Shown one piece after another: positions 1 to 6,508 of a stretch of 64,000 nt of DNA. Position numbers and translations under genes: made by a program. Each line of letters begins with the position of its first letter. Position 1 is the stretch's first letter. Below the pieces are notes generated by a model that did not search any database, was not told the origin of the DNA, and saw only the letters and a list, made by a program, of their open reading frames with translations. The stretch covers positions 21,752-85,751 of the forward strand of contig JAGGRA010000050.1 in the NCBI GenBank assembly GCA_018613035.1, in the 5' to 3' direction. Origin of the DNA: Pseudomonas sp. ISL-84. Lineage in GTDB: Bacteria; Bacillota; Bacilli; Bacillales; Cytobacillaceae.

Positions 1-570
1 GATTTCAAAGGAAGTTCCATTCACCTTCACGGACATATTGGGAATTTCACTTGCCTTTAGGGTGGAACCCAATTCTAATGAATAATCAACTGTATTGTCC
101 GCAGTCACCTTTATAGACTTGCTGCCCACTATTCCTTGAGACCATTTATAACCAGTGCTGGTGTCAAGCTTACTAGTTTGTGAATACAGACCTATATTAG
201 GATCAAGCTTGGCATCAGGATCAGTTGAAACTCCTCCAGCATTAATCCTTGTAGCAGCAGAAGCGAGCTGTTTCACATTGGAAATCGAATAAGAAGATAA
301 CGAAGCCGCACTGCTTGCATTCGCGGTGACTCTGTCATCATTCGTAGAAACTACATTTCTGACCCTATATTTAGTGGTTAATTTCATTTGTGTTAATTCA
401 GAACGAAAGTCCAGAAGCAACGTATTCATAGCGCGGAAATCATCCCGCTGCCACTCAAGCTTCTGCTTCTTCTGCATAATCTTATCAAGCGGCATCCGCT
501 CCGCCTTCATCAAGTCTTTCACAAGGGAATCAATATCCATTCCGCTTGCCAGACCGCCGATTCTTACCAT
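1..570 (-). CDS. fliD: Flagellar hook-associated protein 2 (filament cap), N-terminal part
   Basis: The 190 codons present encode the N-terminus of the filament cap FliD, which folds exported flagellin at the filament tip. The start MVRIGGLASGMDIDSLVKDL is the classical FliD N-terminus and is followed by the charged helical D0/D1 segment. The reading frame runs off the window edge, so about two thirds of the gene is missing. It starts 14 bases after the flaG stop and is presumably cotranscribed with flaG from the sigma-D-type promoter ahead of flaG. The ribosome binding site is weak (GCGAG), which fits translational coupling to flaG. Confidence 0.93.
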   Translation of the reverse strand, partial: MVRIGGLASGMDIDSLVKDLMKAERMPLDKIMQKKQKLEWQRDDFRAMNTLLLDFRSELTQMKLTTKYRVRNVVSTNDDRVTANASSAASLSSYSISNVKQLASAATRINAGGVSTDPDAKLDPNIGLYSQTSKLDTSTGYKWSQGIVGSKSIKVTADNTVDYSLELGSTLKASEIPNMSVKVNGTSFEI

Positions 571-584
571 TTAAATCAACTCGC

Positions 585-944
585 TTAAATTTTTTTATCT
601 ACCATAAGGCCAAGGAATTCCGTCATCGCAGCGTATACATCAAGCAGCTTTTTAGAAGGTATCTCACGAACTACTTCCTGGGTAACATCATCCACCAAAG
701 TCACATAGTATTCATTTAATTTTTCGTGAAGTTCGAATTTTAAAGAGGTATGAGACGCCTGTAAAAATTTATTCATGCTATCTACTACTTCAGTGACCTC
801 TTCTTCCTTTTTAGCTTCATTTGCTTGTGCTTGAACCTGCTGTTTACTTACTGTTTCTATTTTTTTGCTTTCATTTGAATTCTCATTGAGGCTTGTCGTT
901 CTTGATGTAAGAGAAACGGTTTGGGATGATAATCGATCTATCAT
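585..944 (-). CDS. flaG: FlaG family protein (YvyC)
   Basis: A 119-residue FlaG protein, a family that influences flagellar filament length and is usually encoded between hag and fliD. Residues 1-50 are a variable Ser/Thr/Glu/Lys-rich lead. The conserved FlaG domain follows (about 55-119), with KFELHEKLNEYYVTLVD and VVREIPSKKLLDVYAAM visible. The start has a GGTAGGAG-type site a few bases upstream. A sigma-D-like promoter lies 37 bases ahead. The usual hag-flaG adjacency is interrupted here by a divergently oriented endonuclease gene. Confidence 0.9.
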   Translation of the reverse strand: MIDRLSSQTVSLTSRTTSLNENSNESKKIETVSKQQVQAQANEAKKEEEVTEVVDSMNKFLQASHTSLKFELHEKLNEYYVTLVDDVTQEVVREIPSKKLLDVYAAMTEFLGLMVDKKI

Positions 945-980
945 AGCAATCTCCTACCTTATTTATTTTACTTAGTACTA

Positions 981-1007
981 ATATCGGCAAAAAATAAAAA
1001 TTATTAA
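981..1007 (-). promoter_or_regulatory. Sigma-D promoter for flaG-fliD
   Basis: On the minus strand a perfect GCCGATAT -10 element is preceded, after 15 bases, by TTAA (consensus TAAA). This is the sigma-D spacing. It sits 37 bases before the flaG start and inside the region upstream of the divergent endonuclease gene. Confidence 0.75.
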
Positions 1008-1091
1008 CTAAACCTTTATATCAGTTTCCGTTTAGGATAAAATAAATACGAACATATATTCCTATATATATATATTGGCGAGGTGGTCCAA

Positions 1092-1949
1092 ATGACTTTT
1101 TCATGCCTTAGTCCTGTCCAACAGAATATCTTATTTGCCAGCATTATTGCTGACGGGGAGATCACAAAATGCTACCCGGGAAGCAGAAGAAAAAACAACA
1201 GTTACCGAGAGCATTACGGCAAACAGCAAGAAGCTTATCGCATGTGGAAAGCTTCCTTTTATGATGGACAGCTTTATATTCGGCCAAACGGAAATTATCT
1301 CGTTTCTCGTTCTGATCCCTATTTCACCAAATTATATCCATATTTCTATGATATTTCGGGCAATAAGAGAATTCCTGTAGAATTGCTATCAACCTGTAAT
1401 CTACTTCACTTTTTAACCGTTCTTTATCTGGATGACGGCTCATTATGTATATCAAAAAGGGTTAATCACCAAAAGAAGCTCATCTATTTAACTCCACATA
1501 TTTTTCTTTATTTACAAAACTATCCTCGAGATCAGCTACATATATTAAAAACACATATTAATAGCAAATTTGGTTTTGACTTTAAGATAAGCAAAAGAAA
1601 AGATGGCTACGGTTATATACTAAGACTTACAACGGTAATGGCTAGTCTGGACTTTCTAGGTGTTATAAGAGAAATAGCAAGTGGATGCAAGAAAATGGAG
1701 TATAAATTTAATTGGGAAACAAGATTCCAAGTAGAAGAAGAAAAGTTAAAAAAACTACATACTGGCTATCAAATTCTTTCTTCTGACTCAAACAGATTTA
1801 GGAACTATACAGAAAACGAAGTGGCCCAAATCATTGATTTTAAAAAGAATGGGAAAACTGATAAACAAATCGCTAACGAACTGCAAAGATCGTATTGGTC
1901 GATTGTTTATAAGCTGAAGGAGTTGAGGAAGGCTGGTCTTTTACAATGA
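1092..1949 (+). CDS. Free-standing LAGLIDADG homing endonuclease
   Basis: About 285 residues. Two LAGLIDADG-type helices are visible: ILFASIIADGEI near the N-terminus and FLTVLYLDDGSL near residue 110. Each ends in the acidic residue expected at the metal-binding active site, so this is a two-motif single-chain enzyme of the LAGLIDADG_2 kind. The last ~50 residues look like a helix-turn-helix DNA-reading domain (TENEVAQIIDFKKNGKTDKQ). I chose ATG 1092 because the GAGGTGG site lies 5 bases before it; an upstream GTG (1083) falls inside that site. The gene is not inside either hag intron. It lies between flaG and hag, convergent with hag, so it may act in trans on the intron insertion sites. 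That link is inference from position. Confidence 0.82.
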   Translation: MTFSCLSPVQQNILFASIIADGEITKCYPGSRRKNNSYREHYGKQQEAYRMWKASFYDGQLYIRPNGNYLVSRSDPYFTKLYPYFYDISGNKRIPVELLSTCNLLHFLTVLYLDDGSLCISKRVNHQKKLIYLTPHIFLYLQNYPRDQLHILKTHINSKFGFDFKISKRKDGYGYILRLTTVMASLDFLGVIREIASGCKKMEYKFNWETRFQVEEEKLKKLHTGYQILSSDSNRFRNYTENEVAQIIDFKKNGKTDKQIANELQRSYWSIVYKLKELRKAGLLQ

Positions 1950-2024
1950 GATAAGTAATAGCATTTATAACTAATTCCTATAACTGATAATTTTAGCTTG
2001 CATAAATTTTTTTACCTATTAAAC

Positions 2025-2055
2025 AAAGGGACTCCAGAAAATCTAGAGCCCCTTT
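2025..2055 (-). terminator. Terminator after hag
   Basis: A 14-bp hairpin with a three-base loop starts 15 bases after the exon 3 stop and is followed on the minus strand by TGTTTAAT. Its position directly after exon 3 supports exon 3 as the true end of the hag transcript. It is also suitably placed between the convergent hag and endonuclease genes. Confidence 0.8.
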
Positions 2056-2069
2056 TGATTAATCTAAAT

Positions 2070-3964
2070 TTAACGAAGAAGTTGAAGAACCCCTTGTGGC
2101 TGTTGGTTCGCTTGCTTTGCGACTGTATCTTTCGAGAACAGAATAGACTATATCTTCACCCTTGTCTTCCAAGAGGCTGGGCACTTCGAACAGCTTTTAC
2201 TGCCCTACGAGATTCATAGTCATAGCCTTTTGCCTTAGACCGTATTCCCTAGTCGTTGAACCTTCTCCAGAGTTTCCTCACAGGAGCTTGGCTGCTGATT
2301 ATCCATTGTTCCATCCTCATCATTTTCAAACCATCACGCTAACCGTTTCCAATTACGTTGTGGTTGATGAAGCTTTAGGAAGTTCCAGCAATTCACCCAG
2401 TTATACTCTAGCTCGTTACCAAGCTAGACGCCCTTCTAATCAATTACCTTAAGAGTTGTAACACTCCTTGAGGCATTTGATTAGATTGAGCCAACATTGC
2501 TTGTGCTGCTTGAGAAAGAATTGAATTCTTAGTTTGGTTCATCATTTCTTTCGCCATCGTGCGAACATTTGCTTTCACAAATGACTAGACTATATCTTCA
2601 CCCTCTATAACTCTGGTAGGGGTCGGGCACTTCGGATTCACAATGCTGATGATACATTGTTTCACCTATGGATTTCATCATCATAGCTATCGCCTTAGAT
2701 GGTCTATCCTAGTCGTTGAACCTTCTCCACTCTTTCAAGACAGGAGCTTGGCTGCTGATTGCCCAATCTTTTCTTTTTTCAAACCATCACGTTTGTCGTT
2801 TCCAACTACGTTGTGGCAAGAAAAGCTCTAAGGGGTTTCCAGCAATTCACCCGATTATGATCGCTAGCCGTTACCAGCTAGGACGACTGTGCTTGTCACT
2901 CCTTATGCAGCTAAAGCATAATCTACGTCACGGATACGAGATTCCGCAGCAGTTAGGTTTTCAGATGATGTTCCTAGGTTGTTGATTGTGTGGTCTAGAC
3001 GGTTTTGCCAAGCACCTAGTTGAGAACGTTGTGCAGATACTTTTTTGATTGCCTCATCAATTACTTCTAAGTTGTCACCAAAATCTTTATTAACAACATT
3101 AACTGCAGCCAAATTTGCAACATTTGCATTTGATGCGGTAGAACCAAGTGCAGAAGCCCTCATATCCCCAATACTAATATCTAGTGTCGTATCAGAGTTT
3201 GCTCCAATTTGGAAACTAAGCTGTGTTCCTGATGTTAAAAGCGTACTACCTGACGCGGTCGCAGTACCACCATCTAAGGTTTCAAGATTAGCATTTGAAG
3301 AAAAAGAAATTGATAGTCCTATAGAATCAAAATTTAAAGTTGTTCCAGCCGCTACAGCTGCCGGATCCTGAGAAAGTGTTTGAGATACACCACTGTTTGC
3401 ACCTGTAACAGTAATAGTATCATCAGTTGCATTTGTAGTAATAGTTAACGTTTCACCACTTGGTACTCCAGACGCATCAAAAGAAATACCGGCTGCAAGA
3501 TATTCAGCGTCAGTTACACCTGTGGCTGACGCTGCTGATACGCCTAAACTTCCTGTCAATAGAGTTTTAGTATTAAACTCTGTCTTTTCAGCAATTCTTG
3601 TAACTTCAGAGTTTAGCTCTGCTATCTCCTTTTGGATTTCAGCTAGATCATCAGGATTATTCGTATCATTGTTTGATTGAACTGTTAACTCTCTCATTCT
3701 CTGTAAAATTGAGTGCGTTTCATTCAATGCACCTTCAGCAGTTTGAATTAGAGAGATACCATCCTGGGCGTTTCGGGAAGCTTGGTCTAATCCACGAATT
3801 TGCCCACGCATTTTTTCAGAAATAGCAAGACCAGCAGCGTCATCTCCTGCACGATTAATACGAAGACCAGAAGATAGTTTCTCCATCGATTTTGATTGAG
3901 CTCCTGTTGCGCTGTTTAACTGACGATAAGTGTTAAGAGCCGCAATGTTATGATTAATTCTCAT
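2070..3964 (-). CDS. hag: Flagellin, split by two group I introns (three exons)
   Basis: Inferred exons on the minus strand are 3964-2921 (348 codons), 2557-2489 (23 codons) and 2114-2070 (14 codons plus stop). Joined, they give a 385-residue flagellin. Exon 1 carries the D0/D1 N-terminus (MRINHNIAALNTYRQ, SSGLRINRAGDDAAGLAISE), a Thr/Ser/Ala-rich variable centre and the start of the C-terminal D1/D0 region, ending at ESRIRDVD. Exon 2 supplies MAKEMMNQTKNSILSQ to MLA, and exon 3 QANQQPQGVLQLLR. Both junctions restore the canonical flagellin sequence. Each 5' exon ends in T and each intron ends in G, as group I splicing requires. Without splicing, translation stops five codons after DVD. An AAGGAGG site precedes the ATG. 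Splice sites are inferred from exon continuity, not from RNA data. Confidence 0.9.
2115..2488 (-). ncRNA. Group I intron 2 in hag
   Basis: A 374-base intron. The conserved core elements occur in order on the minus strand: P (AATTGCTGG, 2385-2393), Q (AATCAGCAGCC, 2290-2300), R (GTTCAACGACTAG, 2249-2261) and S (AAGATATAGTC, 2146-2156). A P9-like hairpin precedes the terminal G. The core is very similar to intron 1, so the two are probably copies of one element. The 5' end is unusual because its first 45 bases encode a second flagellin C-terminus with stop. A 9-bp helix (2477-2485 with 2435-2443) closes around that segment, as an extended P1 might. The exact 5' splice site is the least certain point. 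Confidence 0.88.
2444..2488 (-). other. Alternative flagellin C-terminus encoded in the 5' end of intron 2
   Basis: Directly after exon 2, and in frame, the intron encodes QSNQMPQGVLQLLR and a TAA stop. Exon 3 encodes QANQQPQGVLQLLR, so the two tails have equal length and differ at two residues. Ten of the 14 sense codons differ in nucleotide sequence, mostly at synonymous positions. That suggests both have been kept for their protein product. Retention of intron 2 would therefore still give a complete 385-residue flagellin. Confidence 0.75.
2558..2920 (-). ncRNA. Group I intron 1 in hag
   Basis: A 363-base intron with all four core elements in order: P (2839-2847), Q (2750-2760), R (2709-2721) and S (2588-2598), identical in their key bases to intron 2. 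After S there is a perfect 6-bp P9-type hairpin (CATTTG/CAAATG), then the predicted terminal G at 2558. The intron starts with TATGC, and an in-frame TAA follows five codons after the exon, before the core. Unspliced RNA would thus give a truncated flagellin and keep ribosomes off the ribozyme core. Group I introns are known in flagellin genes of other Bacillaceae. I did not find a convincing long P1 pairing by eye, so the 5' site rests on restoring RDVD-MAKEMM. Confidence 0.9.
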
Positions 3965-3973
3965 TGTTTTGTT

Positions 3974-4006
3974 CCTCCTTGAGTTATATGTCCCACGTCC
4001 ATGTGG
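3974..4006 (-). promoter_or_regulatory. CsrA-binding region in the hag leader
   Basis: On the hag mRNA a short hairpin with CCAC/GTGG arms carries GGA in its loop (ATGGAC, 3993-4006). About a dozen bases further, the AAGGAGG ribosome binding site (3974-3980) supplies the second GGA. This two-site layout is how CsrA represses hag in B. subtilis. Here csrA and fliW lie immediately upstream of hag. Confidence 0.78.
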
Positions 4007-4068
4007 TTTGTTTTGCCCAACAGCAGAAAAGTCGGCCGCCTTTATGCTGTTTCAGCTTTACAATAGTT

Positions 4069-4095
4069 ATATCGACTTATTTAGACAGGTCTTTA
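4069..4095 (-). promoter_or_regulatory. Sigma-D promoter for hag
   Basis: TAAA, 15 bases, then GTCGATAT (one mismatch from the GCCGATAT consensus), 105 bases before the hag start. It lies between csrA and hag, where the main hag promoter is expected. Confidence 0.85.
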
Positions 4096-4113
4096 ACAGT
4101 TTGGAAAAATTTT

Positions 4114-4344
4114 TTATTTTTTTTTAAAGAAGGAGCTTAGACTATCGATAGCGTTTACTTCGGTTTGTGCTGCGCTGCTGTTTTCCTGCTGAATAGACAA
4201 ATAGATTTCTTTTCTATGTATGTCGACGTTTTTCGGAGCATTGATGCCAAGTTTGACTTGATCTCCTTCGATAGAGAGAACAGAGATTTCAATGTCGTCG
4301 CCGATCATGATGGATTCTTTAAGCTTTCTGGTAAGTACGAGCAT
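4114..4344 (-). CDS. csrA: Carbon storage regulator CsrA
   Basis: A 76-residue RNA-binding translational repressor. The family sequence is clear: [20 protein letters not shown], the GINAP turn, and the RKEIYL strand that forms part of the RNA-contact surface. The last ~15 residues are a variable tail ending in KKK. Its ATG overlaps the fliW stop by one base (TAATG), so the two are translationally coupled. The likely target is the hag leader about 110 bases downstream. In B. subtilis FliW binds CsrA and releases hag once flagellin has been secreted. Confidence 0.95.
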   Translation of the reverse strand: MLVLTRKLKESIMIGDDIEISVLSIEGDQVKLGINAPKNVDIHRKEIYLSIQQENSSAAQTEVNAIDSLSSFFKKK

Positions 4345-4784
4345 TATTTCTCCCCCTGTTCTTGAGGAGTTGGGATTTTATGCTTTGTTTGGTAGGCTGG
4401 GTTATTGAGTATGATTTGCTTTCCCAATTTTTTTGTTTGGTTGATGATTAACGGCGCCTGCAGGTTGGCGGTTGTTTCCTGGAAGAGCTCTCTTACCGTT
4501 AAGATGGTAAAGATGGCAACGTCTTTTTCCGATTCGATCTCTAATTTTTCTAGTACCTCTTCCGGCAAATCAAATTCATATTGCGGAAAAAGCACAAAAG
4601 GATCTGTAATAATAAAAGCAACCTCTGTTTTATTAACTGACTGAAGCACATAAAGATCTGTCCCTTCAAGCAGCAGGATGTAAAATTCCTTTTCCTTTAA
4701 AAATCCAGGAATGCCACTTGAAAATTGAATAATATCTTTTCTGTTTATATCCTGTTCGCCATGAAATTTCGTCTGTATCTTCAT
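4344..4784 (-). CDS. fliW: Flagellar assembly factor FliW
   Basis: A 146-residue FliW, the CsrA antagonist that also binds flagellin and so couples flagellin secretion to hag translation. Recognised by [20 protein letters not shown] near the N-terminus, [17 protein letters not shown] in the middle, and the C-terminal [20 protein letters not shown]. Length matches the family. It is preceded after 15 bases by the YviE-like gene and overlaps csrA by one base. Confidence 0.95.
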   Translation of the reverse strand: MKIQTKFHGEQDINRKDIIQFSSGIPGFLKEKEFYILLLEGTDLYVLQSVNKTEVAFIITDPFVLFPQYEFDLPEEVLEKLEIESEKDVAIFTILTVRELFQETTANLQAPLIINQTKKLGKQIILNNPAYQTKHKIPTPQEQGEK

Positions 4785-4799
4785 TTTTTCACCACTTTG

Positions 4800-5363
4800 T
4801 TAGATTGTTAGATTTATAAAATCAAAGCTTAGACTGTTTTTTTCAAGTATTTCTGCGGTTACTTTCCCAGGCGTATAGTTATGAATAGGCTTTCTAATTT
4901 CAACGTCAATCTTCGGCTTTTGCGGCTGGGCCTTAACGTTTACCTTAGCAGGTTCATAATTAACCTTTACACTATTGTGAGATGGAATCCATCCGATATT
5001 AAACTGTTTAGGCAAACCCTCACTGTTTTCTTTTGCTTGGTATGCAATCGGATTGCCGCCATTTTCAATTCTCATGAGCTCCGTCCCTTGTGCTGCCCTT
5101 CTTTCAAGCCCTTTCAGCCAGTCCTGATAGCCATTTTGTGCAAACTCCTCAATTCTCCTGCCGATGCTTTTTAAATCTACGTCTTCCCTTGCTTTCGTCT
5201 GGTCGATGGTCAGCTTACCTGGAGCGGTTTCGATTTCAAGTATAGCTTTTGGCTGCTGAATGGATAAAACAGCAGGCGGCTGCGAGATTTCCTGCATGGG
5301 CCTTTCAATGTTTAGGCCCAGCCGGATAAAGTTGGATTCCAGTCTTATTTGCGGGACATTCAT
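4800..5363 (-). CDS. DUF6470 family protein (YviE-like)
   Basis: About 187 residues, occupying the yviE position between flgL and fliW. It contains repeated short beta-type motifs of the form PxAxLxIxxxxxxL, for example PKAILEIETAPGKLTIDQ and PAKVNVKAQPQKPKIDVEI. There is no signal peptide or membrane segment. I chose ATG 5363 because AAAGAGGTG lies 6 bases upstream; the GTG at 5372 falls inside that site. Function is unknown in the family. Conserved linkage to fliW-csrA suggests a role in flagellin handling, which is inference only. Confidence 0.85.
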   Translation of the reverse strand: MNVPQIRLESNFIRLGLNIERPMQEISQPPAVLSIQQPKAILEIETAPGKLTIDQTKAREDVDLKSIGRRIEEFAQNGYQDWLKGLERRAAQGTELMRIENGGNPIAYQAKENSEGLPKQFNIGWIPSHNSVKVNYEPAKVNVKAQPQKPKIDVEIRKPIHNYTPGKVTAEILEKNSLSFDFINLTI

Positions 5364-5416
5364 TAGCGTCACCTCTTTAAAGTTTGTTTCTTTTTAATAA
5401 CTTAGTTAAATTTGCT

Positions 5417-5592
5417 GAGTTGATTGGAGCGGAGGGTACTTGACTCCTGCGGGAGGAGAGGGAGCGGGAGACCCCACAGACGCAGGGCGTCGAGGAGGCT
5501 CCCGTTCCTCCCCGCGGAAAGCAAGTGCCTGCAGCGGAAATCAACGGGCAAAATTCCTAAGCTAAAACAACAATCTATGAGAAAACAGCCTT
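5417..5592. repeat. Dispersed intergenic repeat, full copy
   Basis: GC-rich element with ends TTGATTGGAGCGGA and GCGGAAATCAA, containing GAGACCCCACAG and CCCGCGGAAAGCAAGTG. Other copies or fragments lie at 15289-15513, 17801-17912, 28358-28555, 28621-28645, 37369-37485 and 53098-53270. All are intergenic. This copy separates flgL from the YviE-like gene and follows the flgL terminator. A 69-codon frame inside it is not a gene. Confidence 0.85.
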
Positions 5593-5596
5593 TATG

Positions 5597-5625
5597 AAAA
5601 AAAGCTATCACAAATGGATAGCTTT
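5597..5625 (-). terminator. Terminator after flgL
   Basis: Perfect 9-bp stem (AAAGCTATC/GATAGCTTT) with seven-base loop, followed by a T run on the minus strand, just after the flgL stop. It would end the yvyF/flgM-flgL transcript, so the yviE-like-fliW-csrA group needs its own promoter. Confidence 0.8.
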
Positions 5626-5631
5626 CATTTA

Positions 5632-6495
5632 TTATCTTAAAAAGTCAGTCAGAGTGGGCTGTATAATCTTGGCACCGACACTTAGTGCGGCACGATGGAC
5701 GCTTTCCTGCGTTGTAAGCTCAATGATCGCTTTTTCCATATCGATATCCTCATTATCAGAAAGAATTCTGGTCGAGAATACTTCCTGCTGGGAAAGGCGG
5801 TCCTCCATGAGGTCGACACGGTTTTGCTTGGCACCAATGAGAGCACGCGCTGACAAGAAGTTATCGATATTCTTATCAACGTTTTCAAGCATGTCCCCAA
5901 TAGACGGATCATTCGTTTCCAGAGCTATGATTAATTTTTGAATATCTCCATCAGCAGACAGCATATCCCCAAATAACTCAGATCCCTCTGTATTCACCTG
6001 AATCTTAATTCCTGAGAAGACCTCTAGCTCAATACTTCCACTTGCATAAGTACCAGCCTCCGAAGGTCTTACATTTGTCTTGTTCCCATTAAAAATATAT
6101 TTTCCGCCAACCTGAGTATCGCCGATGTTTTGCAGGTGCTCTTTCAACTGCTTGACTTCTTCAGCAATAGCCTTTCGCTGGTCCCCTTCAAGCGTACCGT
6201 TGCTGGCCTGGACAGTTAGCTCACGAATCCTTTGCAGTGCCAGCACGCCTTTATCCAAAGCGTCATCCGTGCTGTCGACCCAGTTCCTCACTTCTCCGAT
6301 GTTGCGGGTATACTGCTGAATCCGATTTAAATCCGTACGATAGTTCATCCCCATCATGGCAGCAACCGGGTCATCAGATGGCTTCGTAAATTTCTTTTGT
6401 GTGGAAATCTGGTCCTGCAGCTTGTCCAGCCGGCTATAGCTGTTGCTCAGGTTTCGCAGCATGTTATTGGAAAGCATTGATTGCGTTACGCGCAT
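5632..6495 (-). CDS. flgL: Flagellar hook-filament junction protein FlgL
   Basis: 287 residues, HAP3. The N-terminus MRVTQSMLSNNMLRNLSNSY and the conserved KPSDDPVAAM segment are diagnostic, as is the flagellin-like C-terminal helix (SVHRAALSVGAKIIQPTLTDFL). It joins the hook-side junction to the filament together with FlgK. It follows flgK by 13 bases and is the last gene before a terminator. Confidence 0.95.
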   Translation of the reverse strand: MRVTQSMLSNNMLRNLSNSYSRLDKLQDQISTQKKFTKPSDDPVAAMMGMNYRTDLNRIQQYTRNIGEVRNWVDSTDDALDKGVLALQRIRELTVQASNGTLEGDQRKAIAEEVKQLKEHLQNIGDTQVGGKYIFNGNKTNVRPSEAGTYASGSIELEVFSGIKIQVNTEGSELFGDMLSADGDIQKLIIALETNDPSIGDMLENVDKNIDNFLSARALIGAKQNRVDLMEDRLSQQEVFSTRILSDNEDIDMEKAIIELTTQESVHRAALSVGAKIIQPTLTDFLR

Positions 6496-6508
6496 ATTAA
6501 TTCACCGC

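Noticed and set aside
1092..1949. Endonuclease gene as an intron-encoded ORF
   Set aside because: It lies outside both introns, beyond the hag terminator and on the opposite strand.
2162..2985. Plus-strand frames of 60-96 codons over the hag introns
   Set aside because: They are antisense to the intron cores, have no ribosome binding sites and no recognisable product.
2903..3964. hag as a frameshifted or truncated flagellin pseudogene of 353 residues
   Set aside because: The missing C-terminal codons are present downstream in two blocks, separated by segments with ordered group I core elements, and joining at T/G boundaries restores canonical flagellin exactly.
5402..5611. 69-codon minus-strand frame
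   Set aside because: It lies wholly in the GC-rich dispersed repeat; similar frames in other copies are not conserved as protein.
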